From: Echinometra lucunter
Lineage: Eukaryota; Echinodermata; Echinoidea; Camarodonta; Echinometridae
NCBI GenBank assembly: GCA_029962745.1
Contig: CM057157.1
Span: forward strand, 10,111,496 to 10,175,495
Direction of reading: 5' to 3'
Length of the DNA stretch: 64,000 nucleotides
Below the pieces are notes generated by a model. The model searched no databases. It saw only the letters and a list, made by a program, of their open reading frames with translations, and was not told where the DNA came from. Position numbers and translations under genes: made by a program. Position 1 is the stretch's first letter. The number at the start of each line of letters is the position of its first letter. Positions 45,762 through 57,997 of the stretch are shown in pieces.

Positions 45762-46260
45762 TCCGTTATTCCGAAGGTTTGTTATTCCAAAACATGCAAA
45801 TTGTATATGCCTATAGTGTAGATGTTCGTTAATCCGAAAATGAAATAAGGCTCGTTATTTCGAAGATTCCTTAATCCAAAAATGAAACAAGGTACGTTAT
45901 TCCGAAGGTTCGATAGTCTGAAAATGAAATAAGGTTCGTTAGTCTGAAAATGAAATAAGGTTCGTTAGTCCGAAAATAACTAACTCACAGGCCTTATTTC
46001 ATTTTCGGACTAAGGAACCTTCGGAATAACGAACTTATTTCGCTTTCGGATTAACGAACCTTCGGAATAATGAACCCTATTTCATTTTTGGATTAACGAA
46101 CCATCGGACTAACAAACCTACGGACTAACGAACCTTCGGGATAATGAACCTTCGCAATAACGAACCTTTGAAATAAACAAACCTTCGGAATAACGAACCT
46201 TTGGAATAACAAACCCTATTTCATTTTGGGATTTAATGAACCTTCGGAATAACGAACTGT
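45762..46260. mobile_element. Fold-back element made of TTCGTTATTCCGAAGG repeats
   Basis: The left half (45762-45975) is degenerate tandem GTTATTCCGAAGGTTC with ATGAAATAAGG blocks. The right half (about 45985-46260) is the same in inverse orientation (CCTTCGGAATAACGAAC, CCTATTTCATTTT). The centre is near 45975-45985. The outer ends also match weakly (ATGTGCAGGGT and ACCCATGTGCAT). It is probably a non-autonomous fold-back transposon. Confidence 0.85.
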
Positions 46261-46512
46261 AACCCATGTGCATGTACTGTATACATGTAATACATCTAAA
46301 TGTCAATCAAGGTAAATGTCTTTACTTCCAAGTACAAAGGAAGCTTACACCTGCAATTTGCACTCTCTCACCACCTTTTCTAGCGCAGGATTTTCAGGTT
46401 CCCCTTGAAAAAAAAAAAGTGTATAGGGCCTACTTCCTATCTGCAAATTGTTTAATCTTCATGGAAGGACTACCCTGGGAAGTATGACTACTGACTTTCT
46501 CTCTTTGTTCAC

Positions 46513-46740
46513 TAGCAAATTTTACTGTAGAATTTACAGTAAGTCACTGGCAACTCTGCTGCCAGTAATTTACTATGTATTTTTAAGAAAAGTATTGTAC
46601 TGTTTATTCTATGGTTAAATTGTAAACTGCAGTAAAATAGATACTGTAAACAATACCGTATTTTACTGTATCATTTACGGAATTTACAGTAAAATTACTA
46701 GCAACTCTGCAGCAAGCAATTTACTGTAAATTCCTACAGC
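46513..46740. repeat. Paired ATTTACAGTAAAT palindromic repeat
   Basis: Two related blocks (about 46513-46580 and 46655-46735) each contain TTTACTGTA, ATTTACAGTAA and GCAACTCTGCnGCnAG. The words are self-complementary, so the region can fold. It fits an AT-rich palindromic MITE. Confidence 0.65.
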
Positions 46741-48822
46741 ATTTTTTTTCAAAATCAAAACCTTCATTGTTTTAATATGGTATATTTTTTTTTAGCTTTT
46801 ATCATGAAATTTAATGTATAGCATTAATGTATAGTATTTAATGTATAGTATTAAACAAAATGATATTTGAAGTACATTGTATAACAGCTTGCAATGTATT
46901 TATAATAGTTGTAAATTACTTGTAATAGCACATGTATTGTAGAACATGTGCAGCAGCAGTAGGCCTACAGAAGAAGAAAGGTCCAGTTTTTCATCTTTAG
47001 ATCATTAAGTACTTAGTACCATGACAGAAACATTTAACTACCTGTTCACGTAAGCCTAAAAAATCTAGAGGGAAAAGATACACATTCCTATATTCTTGTG
47101 AGGTGAGTTTCAACAAAAGCACACACCCATCTCCTCTGACAGCAAGTTGCCTCACTCATGTTAGTAGGAATATAATTCAATTAGGAAACTTAGTCAGGTA
47201 GTTTTGAAAATTCATTTAGGAAATCATTAAAATCTCTGTTGCAGGCAAAGCGATTAATACAGTCTACTTAAAGTGAGATACAGACCGGCTTGCTGTCTAC
47301 AAAATGATGATTTCAACCCGTAACACCCTCCCACCACAAAAAAGTGTAACATGATTCTAACATGATATTGTAACAAGGGTGCTGATTGTTACAATCAATT
47401 AATCACTTAAGATTGTAGACTTCATAATTGATTTGAGTCAGGTGTCACATACATGTACATATACTCGCAATATCTTATTCTTTTTTAACATATATGTATC
47501 CTCTTCTCACCCATCAACAAATTTTAATTCTGATTTCAGAAATATATTCATTTCTAACATGAAAGAAACATCATAGCTATCATATACTCACCTTTAACAA
47601 TTAAAGTACATGTATGCTGAAGATACATGTTTGCATAAAGTTTTATATTAAATCTAAGGTAGATATCAAACAAGTTATATTGTACACAAATTTTGCATGA
47701 CATATTAATTATTGTAAATGTGTATGTATAACTTACAGACAAAATCAAATGATTCTATTTCTACAGAAAAAGCGAGATGAGGACAACTGTTATGTGGATA
47801 ACAAATGCAAATAAAATTTAACTATGGACTGACATGGCAAAGCATTCATGAGCCCAAGACTAAATGTTCATGTACAGGTAGAGTTCTACATGTCAATAAC
47901 AAAATGTTATATAAATCCTAATTGATGTTTTTGTTGTTTGTACCACTACAACTACCAGCTTATAATATTCATTCAATTACTTCACAATTTGACTATTTTT
48001 CTTATATACAAAAAAATGAATAGTTTATCTTTGTAGCTGTAAGAGAAGCAGACTGCTTGCTTACAGAATTTTTATCTTTAAGTTGAATTTTCAGTTGACT
48101 GAAATTTGGCAGTATCATACTATAATAGAATGTACAAATTCACAAGCACATGTATAAGATCTGGCTTGACCTGACATATTAAATGCAGATTAAGCACAGA
48201 AAGGAATGCTGCGCAGACAAAATAATTTTCACATAAATCCAGGATTCAAAAGCTTGGCTGGCCACTGCAAATGCCTTTGGCATCTTTCTACAAGGGAAAA
48301 TATTAAAAAAGAACATAAAAATAAGCCAGACAGCTTGAAACAAATCGACTCAACTAATTTGTTTTGAAGTTAACCCTCACTTATAATTACAGCCAAACAA
48401 TTACACAATGGTAAGAATTTGGCAAAGGGACCTCAACAATTTTTGTGGATTAGAACTTTGTGGCTGAGCAAAAACCACATTGACTGGATATACAGCTCCC
48501 TCTGGAATTAATAGTGTTGATGCCTCATCTGTGATCTTTGATGATGACAGCATTTCAAGATCTCATTAAATGGATACATATGTAACTGGGGGCATGCTGG
48601 GATCAAATAGCTGCCGACAAATTTCAAAATCCCATTTTGATTCCTAAATCGAATTAAATGACGAATATTACACATGAAGTTATGAATTAAGATTTCAAAT
48701 ATGATACTATTTTACAAGAAATTTTAAAAATTTAAACCTAGAACAGTCTGGTACTTAAAATTCTTTTCTGATTGTTTGGATCACATTCAAAATCTTCAGC
48801 AGTGAAGGAGGTAGATTATTCT
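46741..48822. other. Non-coding stretch, nothing recognised
   Basis: AT-rich sequence with scattered TACATGTA palindromes. I see no splice-flanked open segment. Confidence 0.55.
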
Positions 48823-48999
48823 GAAGAAGAAGAAGAAGAAGGAGAAGAAGAAGAAGAAGAAGAAGAAGAAGAAGAAGAAGAAGAAGAAGAAGAAGAAGAA
48901 GAAGAAGAAGAAGAAGAAGAAAAAGAAAAAAAGAAGAAAAAGAAGAAGAAGAAGAAGAAGAAGAAGAAGAAGGAGAAGAAGAAGAAGAAGAAGAAGAAG
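48823..48999 (+). repeat. Long (GAA)n tract
   Basis: About 177 bp of almost uninterrupted GAA/GAAAAA triplets. Pure purine strands of this length can form triplex DNA. Poly-Glu/Lys and poly-Phe/Leu open frames are artefacts. Confidence 0.97.
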
Positions 49000-51943
49000 T
49001 AGAACAATTTTCATTATTGTGAAACTAATTAACAAAACTGGGTTCCACAACAGTGGTTCACATACACTTCTTGAAACTCAGCACAGAAAAAAATGTTCAT
49101 GTCTACACTGGAAAATGCATTCATGTCAATCTATATCAACAAGGACACAAAATCAAGTGCACATTTTGATTTTGTATGACTGCACTCGATACAAACATTC
49201 ATATTCAGATTTTGGCAAAAGATGGGGAAAAAGGTGTAAATTAATCAAATTTCCTGACTCTCCTGAAACTGGGTTCAGATCCCCAGTCAAGACCCCCTGG
49301 TGCAACTCTGACAAAGACAATAAATGGGGCCATCTGGGATTAACGACAATGGACAAATGCCAAGAATATTATTCAATTTCTGTGCATGATATAAAGGGGG
49401 TCGCAGTGCATGACAACAAGTGGTATCATGCTCGTAACAAATATATGTCTCATACATTAGCAAGATATTGACTCAGAGGTTACTAAAAGGTTGTTTTCTA
49501 CTTGCACTTTAACAATACCTATATTAGAGATGTGATGAACTTGCCATGGAAGAGTCTAATTTGTTTTCAGGAACCTTCACATCAAATCATGATATTCTTC
49601 AATCCACAACTGCACTGCAATAAAATGAAATGAACTAAACAAAAGATGATATCAAAGATGATAATGAAAAAAAAAAACAGTCCACTTCTGAGCATTTCCA
49701 GCTGCAACCACAAATGCGAAGTTAAATAATTTACTAATCAATGATTTCATAGTATTCACCAGCACTGGCCAGCTATTAGTGCTACACAAAAGCATATTTT
49801 TCAAAAATGAATATGGCATTGTACAGTGTATCTTAGGCTTGATTACGGATTAATCAAGGAAGCAAAAAAAAAGTCCACGCCTTGGGTGAATTAAAATGAC
49901 ACACAAATTGTCACCCCCTCCCCCATCCAAAAAGCATTAACCCATGCATGTAGATGTCAACCTGTTTGGTGTGATTCAAATCCATGTGTGAATTTATTTT
50001 TAGGTGTGGTCAAGAGTCACTGATCTAATTCTTATCAGGGTCACAGCAACCCCCATGATCCGTAGCCTTTCCAAAAGCGGTACAAACAACCTGTAGCAGA
50101 ATTGACCAACAAGGTCTGCCGTCCTTTCCTTTGACAACTTAATCTGGTGGTGTAAGTAACTGAATAATGGTAGTAGGGTGACTCCACCTCATAATTAACA
50201 TGCACTACCAAGGAAAACTGCAATGTCACTGGAAGGTAATAACTGCACCTTACATGTATGTGTAAATTGAAGGGAAAAAAAATTAGTCCAAACTGCTGCA
50301 AGCAGCAAAGAAAACAGACAAGTGATAATAATTGAATGAATAATCATCAAACTTCTAAAGAAACCAGAAACTTTACTATGAAGATTTATCAAAACAAAAA
50401 CATAAACATATGTTTTCAAAAGCATGGGTCTTAACACACACATGAAAAGTTATTTAAAAAATAACTGGTACCCTCTCTCAAGTCTTAAATAAATAAAGCA
50501 ATGTTGTTGTGATAAATATAGGAAACAGATTTTTTTTTTCCTGATCAGATCTATGTCAATGTTCCTTCAGCTGTTGAATATGGTTCTTTGACCACTTTGG
50601 AAAATAACTGTCTTTAAGAAATGATAAAAAAGATAAAAAGGCAAGATGGGAAGATTTACATGACTTGTATGACTATCAGTGGCCAACAGATGTTCTTGTT
50701 TTTCTGTTTCATTACAAATTTAAAGTTTATCAGCAAAAAAACCCCAACAAAATAAACAACAAAAAAGTGCAAAATGGAGTAGGGTCTATGCACTTCATAC
50801 TACATGAAATTAGCAGCTGTTCGAGATAGGAAGCATGAAGTGACCAATAGTGACCTGTCCAACATGAGCATTATTCAATTTCCATTATTAATTAATCATT
50901 TATAACTTTAGAGGGTAAAAAGATGATGCTGGTGTATGTGAATTAGTGTCATAATTAGTTCCATAATCTGAGCAATACAAGGTCAACCCAGACCCTTCCA
51001 ATTTAATCTGTTTATAAGCATGGGGAGTTGACCCTTGGTGAATTAAAGTTTGGTACAATCAATCAATAGTTTGTTTCATACATGTACTGTATATATGTAG
51101 TTTTCTTCACATCCCCGAATTTTTTCAACATTGTTTCTAGATTTTGCAAAACTTTTACACAGCTGCAATAATTAGGCACATTTTAGAGACCTTCTATGAA
51201 CTTGAAGCCACGTGGAGAAAATGAAGTAAAGGAAACCATCTTTTACATGTACAGTATTTAATAAAAAATGCAACAAAGGTTACAGATCGGATACGTTAAT
51301 GAAAGGGGGAGGGTAGGGGGTTAAACATACAATATCCGATGGTAGGTTTAGTTGTCCTGGTAACCGGAGGTCTAAATCCCCCAATCATGATTGCTTCATT
51401 TCCTGTCGGAGAGGGGGAGAATTGATATTGCTGAAAATTTATCTGATTGCACTTGCAAATTAAAACATGAATTTGTAATGTTGATTGCACATTTCTTGGA
51501 TAATGATCTCATGAAATGCATACATGTGTATGCAAGGTCACATATAAACTTATGCCTGGTTTTCTTTGGTTATAGTTTTTAATATGAGCTAGAAAAATGA
51601 TTTAAAAATGCAATCTTTCCCTTAACCTGTTGCTTACTGGATCCAGATGGTCTGTGTTTTAAGTCCATGGGAAGGAAAGAATTTAGTAGACAAGAGGATT
51701 TACAATTTTGAGAGAGAGCAATTCAAGTATATTGTGGAAAATCTTGAAAACCTTAAAGTAGATATAAGAAGGCAATAAATGTCCATGAATTTGCTATCTA
51801 TGCAAAGCATATGCTATTCATGAGGTGTTTATTCACATGGCAAATCACAAGTCTTCTTGCTCCTGGATATCCTTAACTGAAATATCGAGAAATACCCTCC
51901 TCAGTCAGCCTGGAAAACCAGTAACGGAACAAGTCCACTATGC
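49000..51943. other. Mostly non-coding; two uncertain open segments
   Basis: Open segments at 49019-49471 (plus) and about 50040-50228 (minus) have protein-like composition but no supported gene model; see findings. The rest shows no feature. Confidence 0.5.
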
Positions 51944-52997
51944 GTGACGTCACGAAAGGGGATAAGTACATTTACATACCCGGATGTTCCATACAAAGCA
52001 TGTGCAGAGAGAGAGAGATTTCTTGAGTTTTTTTTCCAAAGCCTGAAAAGTCAAATAATTCAGAACTCTATGATCAATGCTTTCACTTCTCCTTATAGTT
52101 CATAGTGTGAATATCAATTATCTGGTTTAGAATTATGATATATGCATGCTAACAATGCGATATTGATTGATATTTTCACCATTATGTTTTTGGTGTATGT
52201 CGAATTTGGTGAGATTACAAGAGAGCTTGCTCTGAAAGTGGATCCGGCCAGCCGGTCGTAGAGAAAGTGCATGAAGAAAGTAGGAAGCGCGTGTGTGTAT
52301 AGTATAGCATGGTGTGTAGCGTGTGTACAGCGTGTGTGTCGAAAACAAAAAGTGTTTAGTGTGTGTACCCAGCGAGCTTTGGTTGGTGGCTTGCATAAGC
52401 CAGCGCAATATCTATCAAGCCACCGCCTGGTGTAGCCGGCTGGTCTCCCAGCTGAGAATCCGCTCTCTGCAAAAACGTCCAGGCAGGAGTCGAATCACTC
52501 GCGGATGAATATCGTTCAACAACGACGTCGTCAGCTGGAGATCTCTGTATCAAGTTTGATATATATTGCATGTTTTGCTGTTTGCTGTTTTTTTAGGCTT
52601 ACTGCATCCTTTTGAGGCAGTCACACATATGAATGATAAGTATGATCATAGTTCTAGGAATTACTGATTCACATAATTGATCCTGCAGACCAACGAAACC
52701 CATCGAACACTTACTATTCGTACGTGTAGGTTCGATGGTGATTGCACCTTGTTTTCCGAGACAGTAAACTCACCTTAAAACTCTACAAAAAGGAAACTGT
52801 GACCATATGAAAAAAAAATCAGCTAATGAATATGTTGTTTTGTGTTTCTTCATTAAAAAAAAACATAAAGTCTTTCACATTATCCCATTTATGAATTTAC
52901 AATGACAATCTAAGCTCGTTATAAGAAGGCACTTTTACATAGGCACAGCATTGCCACTACTTCCACCGGCGCATGCAATCCCCTTTCGTGACGTCAC
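51944..52997. other. CpG-enriched block bounded by inverted CRE-containing 20-mers
   Basis: GTGACGTCACGAAAGGGGAT at 51944-51963 recurs inverted and exact at 52978-52997. Each contains the palindromic CRE TGACGTCA. The middle (52230-52540) is richer in CpG than its surroundings. It could be a transposon with short ends or a regulatory/promoter block. Confidence 0.5.
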
Positions 52998-53640
52998 CAT
53001 CAAGGCCCTTGGTTTCTGCGTGCGACCCGGCGTTTCTGACTTCGAGATTTTGGTGAAGTTTAGTCGCTTAAATTCACCATTCTGAACTTGTTTTGTGGTT
53101 GAACACCACTCAATATTATTTTGGGAGTTGATAGCTTTCCATTGATGTAATTATCTCAATATTTGTGATCGCTTTCTTATATCAACTTTAAATGCTTTTA
53201 AGATGTCAAAATGTTGCTTGGCTGATGGAAAATCAGTGATGTTGTTATTGTAGATCTAACTTAATCAAATTAACTATACATGAAAATGAATTTTTCTTAC
53301 AGATGATTTCATTTCTGGCCATTAATAGTAAAGAGTAATAAACCTGGAATCAGTGAACAGGGTAAGTGATGGTACACTAAGGGAGGGGAAAATGCATGCC
53401 AAGAACACTGGAGAGAACAGAATTGATCCAGGCACCAGAATCCTAAAATATACTATGATATGTCAGGATCTATTAGGTAACTCATAACATCGTCTCCTTT
53501 AAAAGGGAAAGTCGGGATTAAAGGGCACCGGTTTAAAACATGTGACAATTGCACTGTAATATTTGACAGCTGTATTGAGACAATGGAACTTGGTGGCCCC
53601 TGTGCTAAGTCCATGGGAACTTCAGAAGTCAGTAGTCTAA

Positions 53641-54228
53641 AGGGGGTATCTCACCGGGCTTGAAACTAGTTCGCGACTAGTTTGCGACTCCAGATTTTGC
53701 TAGTTGCAGAGACGTCTCTGAGATGTCTCCTGAAAATTATGGAGTCTCCGAGGAGTCGCAAGAAATTTCGAACATGCTCGATTTTTTTGGAGACTTTTTA
53801 CAGTCTCCGCGACGTCTCCGAGACGTCTCCATTAGTTGCGGAGACTAATTATATCCGCGACTGCTGAGACGTCTCAGTAATATCTCTGAGACGTCTCTGT
53901 GCCATCTCAGAGACATCTCAGAGACATCGCGGAGACCAGGAGGAGACCAGAAAGACTGATGAAATGTTGCAGAGACGTCTTCGCGACTCTACCTGACGAT
54001 GTTTGACCCACTTTAGAAACCACGTGACTGAACGCGTGCTGACATTCCTCCTGGTCCAAGTCAGGTGCATGATCCTGCAAACGCTCTATCATAATTACTT
54101 TGAAACTTGTCGCAGAGACGTCTCTTTGGGGAGAGCTTATTTTGGAGACGTCTCTGTGACTGCAGAGACTGCAAGTCTCTGAGACGTCGCGGAGACGTCT
54201 CCCTTGGTGAGATAAGGCCTTAAGGGGG
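53641..54228. mobile_element. MITE packed with GAGACGTCTC palindromes
   Basis: The outer ends TATCTCACC (53647-53655) and GGTGAGATA (54206-54214) are inverted, with partly matching AAGG/CCTT context outside. The interior repeats GAGACGTCTC and close variants (GAGACGTCGCGGAGAC, CTCTGAGACGTCT) many times. Open frames rich in GDVSET/RDVS-like text come from the repeat. Confidence 0.8.
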
Positions 54229-54310
54229 CGGATTAGGGATGACATTCAGTTGAGGAATACTGACCTGACTCAACTTCACCATCTCTCACATCACAAAATC
54301 GACCAGCTCT

Positions 54311-54736
54311 TATGGTGCCCCTGAAGTACGTTCGACAACAGGTCATGTGCGACATGAATTTTGCGTCCCAGTCAAGAAATTCGCGACTGTGTGATGCGAA
54401 CTTTGCGTCCCAGTTGCGAGATTCGCGACCTGTGACTTGAAATACATGACCCATGATGCGAAATTCATGACCCAGGATGCGAAATTTGTGACCCAGGATG
54501 CGAAATTTGTGACCCAGGATGCGAAATTCATGACCCAGGATGCAAAATTTGTGACCCGGGACACTAAATTCATGACCCAGAAACTGAATTCATGACCCTG
54601 GACGCGAAATTTGTGACTGGGACGCAATGTTCACATCACGTACCGTGAATTTCGAGACTGAGACGCAAAGTTGGCCCCGAAATTCATGTCGCACATAACC
54701 TGCTGTCGAGCGTACTTCGGGGCCACAGCCACCATA
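54311..54736. mobile_element. MITE with ~45-bp terminal inverted repeats and 6-bp target duplication, copy 2
   Basis: This is the same family as 14616-14943. The ends TATGGTGCCCCTGAAGTACG and GTACTTCGGGGCCACAGCCA(CCATA) are inverted, with a 6-base insertion in the right arm, and continue through CAACAGGTCATGTGCGACAT. It is flanked by AGCTCT at 54305-54310 and 54737-54742. The interior is tandem GACCCAGGATGCGAAATT-type units. Confidence 0.85.
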
Positions 54737-56009
54737 AGCTCTCAAGCCACTATACCTACATGTACATGTATGTATGGCTACTCTGCCATGGCTGTTTTTT
54801 TTCTACAGCTCTGCTCAAAAAGTGGAAGAGCACATACATGTACATCGACATTACTATGTTTCATAAGTACAGGTTTTGCATTTAAAAGGGAAAAATCACC
54901 AAAACAAATCTATCCTTAACATTTTTGGTTTCATGGTGGTATAATAATAATATTAGCTTCCAATACAAATACATGTATGTACTAACAAGTACAGTATACA
55001 GTATACATGTATAAACATGAAAATTGCCAGTTCAAATTTGAGTCAAGTTTGTAAAGTAAGTTAAAAGAAATTATCACATTTCCACGCAAAAGTTATTAAC
55101 AGGAAAAAGGGTTTTAATTATTAAGAATGAAATTAAAACTTCCCACTACAACTTAGCGAACTTACATATGTAGGTTTCTTAAATTCAATTACTGGAATAC
55201 AATGTACATGTATGTTATAACTGGAACTTTGTGTACAGGTGGCTACAGGCATTTTCCAAGATGCTGTAAAGATTGCTTTAGTTTCCGTGGCCAAAATTAG
55301 CACTGCGAGATAATCATCATAGAAATAGCTACATGTGGCCTAAAATAGACATTTCTTCCTGGAGATATGGCGAACAGTACTGACAAACATTCCATAATTA
55401 ATCTCATTTAATTTAGATTGTGCTAACAAAATTTGCACGTGCCATCATAATTATAGGAGATACTTAACAAGGGCTAAAATCTAATTGGACCTGATTTTAC
55501 TCTTTATTCAGTGGAGAAGAAATTTTGTTCAAGTCAGAGATAATCCCCTAGGTTTTATCAACAGAATTCAAGAACTTCAGAAATGAAAGGAAATATAGTT
55601 CCAGATTATAAGGATTTTTCATCATTTGGTGACATTTACAAGAATGAACAAACTATTTGAAGTTGTCCAGCATAAACACAAACATTTCTGTCACTTTCCA
55701 CAGTCCATTTGGAAATTTCTGACTCAAAAAGAACAGTTTAAAGTTGCTAAAAATTTGTATCAATTATACTTTCTATTCATACTAGTGATACAAAACTGAC
55801 ATTTTTAAGGGGAAATATACATGTAGGTAGAATAACATTTTACATCTACTACATTTTACTGAATGCTATTTTTTATGGTTGTACATGTAGTTAAGCATTT
55901 ACAGCAAAATCAGCACAATATCACTACATGGTACGGCTGGTTAAGCATATCATTTCAAAGATGACAACTAACAATTTTATCATACATAATTTTACAAAAA
56001 ATGCATGGT

Positions 56010-56215
56010 AAAGTCAAACCTGCTTTAGCGACCGCCTGTATAGAAAGACCACCTGTCTATAAAGACCACAAATTTTGTTTCCCTTGAATCGTTTTCCCAT
56101 TGAAACGTGTATAAAAGGAACCTGTCCATAAAGACCACCTGCTCATAAAGACCGCTTTTCTTGTCTCCCTTGGGCGGTCTTTATATACAATGTACAGGTT
56201 TCACTTTATTACATT
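56010..56215. mobile_element. Short inverted-repeat element (AAAGACCACCTGT words)
   Basis: The left end GTCAAACCTGCTTTAGCGACC and the right end GGTCTTTATATACAATGTACAGG-like sequence are imperfect inverted repeats. The interior repeats TATAAAGACCAC and CCCTTG. It fits a MITE. Confidence 0.6.
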
Positions 56216-56296
56216 ACATGTATGGATGCACCACATACTCTGTACCTACATGTACATGTATCTTATACTATGATGGCAAAACTACATACAGAGATG

Positions 56297-56355
56297 TTGT
56301 GGTATAGTGGTTCATTCAATTGATTTTCAGTCAAAGGGATGAGGGTTCCATTCCC
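56297..56355 (+). repeat. tRNA-like pseudogene or SINE head
   Basis: TGTGGTATAGTGGTT (56298-56312) resembles an A box and D arm, and GAGGGTTCCATTCCC (56341-56355) resembles a B box and T arm, at tRNA spacing. Acceptor-stem pairing is not evident, so it is a degenerate tRNA-derived repeat. Confidence 0.5.
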
Positions 56356-57997
56356 TGTATGACACTAATCCACACTTGCCATTCTGAATCCAGGTGTACA
56401 TGGGAACCCAAAATACTAGAGCACTACATGCCGCTATAAAGCTACAATCAGGATAATATTTAAGTACCATTAGTGTCAGGGTGTAACGGAATGAATGCTA
56501 CTCACAAAGATTCTATTCAGGCACAAGCTAAGCATGCCCTCCCCTGTCAGACACTATGCACACTGCTCTCTTCAGTTCAACGCAGAAGAGAATTTACAAA
56601 TATGCATAGTAAAAGGGGGGTAAGAGTAATGAAAAAAAATGATAATAAACAAATGTTCCATTCAAACATATGGCAAAACAAATCAAGAGCACCTGTGAGA
56701 TGCACATTCGAAACTGTCTTTATATGATCAAATGGCACAAAACTTGGCTATGTCCAGAGGAAAACCATAGTTACAATTACGTAAGCATGGAACAGCTGAC
56801 AGTCCATGAAATGATCACTTAGCCATTTAATAAGAAAAAAAAAAGAGAGAAAGAAAGATCTATGCTTCCTTGGACACTATCTTGTTTACTTTGTCCAATG
56901 CCAATTCATCAAGGGTGTTGAACTAACACTACATGTCTCTGGGATAATTGCTCTAATGAGAGATGAATGGGTGTGAGACTGCCAGCAAATGTTGCTTTAG
57001 TTCCGCCCAGTACCTGTCAAATGTCTCTCTGGCTCCCTGTAAATGCCACAAACAGGTTGGGAAGGTGCCCAAGTTTAACTTTATGTTGGTTTACTTTTGG
57101 GAAAGCTTGCAACAGCTACATAAATTCTATATAGGCCTGTTCAGATATGAGGAGACAAATCCCTGCAACACTTTAGTGTACAAGTCAATGGGGTATGAAT
57201 GGGGCAAATTCTTAAAAAGTTAGTGCAAAATGTGTTGTTATGAGTTTGTCTTTTGACAAAACTCTCTTTTCTTTGAGAGTTGACGCGTTAATGCACGCTC
57301 ATTAACATAAGGGGGTTATTTTGTCGTGCTATGTCTGAACACTAAAAATTTTGCGAAGATTTGTTGCGGGGATTTGTCGCCTCATATCTGAACGAGCTTT
57401 AAAATATTTTTATTTTCAAGTATCGCACATTGGTCTCTGTCAGTGGATGAACATGTATGCCAGTCTGTCTGTCTATGTGTTTCTCTCTCTCTCTCTCTCT
57501 CTCTCTACATCTTTCTCTTTCTCTTTCTCTTTTAATCCCTGTCTGTAGCTTTCCAGAGCTACCTTCTACTCCCCTCTCTCCCCCCTCTCTCTCTCTCTCT
57601 CTCTTTCTCTGCTCACACATATGCCACAAACTTGCATGATGCAAATGATATGTAAAACATAATACTTGGGAGTGACAAATCAGGGGAGTATTTCCTTTCC
57701 TCAAAAGTTCTGTTAAGCTTTCCGTTCTTGAATTCTCTTTCCCAGCTGAAATCTGGGAAGACATGTTAATCTGTTTGATGCATCAGTTTCACACAGAGAG
57801 ATCACATTACCAGCCAAACAGATCATTTCATTTTCACACTATTCAGTCTGCATCAAAAGATGACATGTTCTTTCCCCATCAACAAATTCTTAACTATTCA
57901 AACTCATTCTCATTTCACATGGTTACCAGTATTAGAAAAGATACCTTGTATGAATATCAAAAAGTTTCCACAACAAACAAGCCAATAGCAAGATTGT

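Larger units (their letters stand above)
54737..57997. other. Non-coding stretch with MITE, SINE-like and CT repeats
   Basis: This includes the GACCACC repeat (56010-56215), a tRNA-like sequence (56297-56355) and CT runs (57483-57506, 57580-57606). No exon was recognised. Confidence 0.55.

Noticed and set aside
48772..49050. Poly-Glu/Lys and poly-Phe/Leu frames
   Set aside because: These are GAA repeat artefacts; the same applies to 62418-62871.
53907..54245. 112-codon minus-strand frame
   Set aside because: It is a translation of GAGACGTCTC repeats in a MITE.
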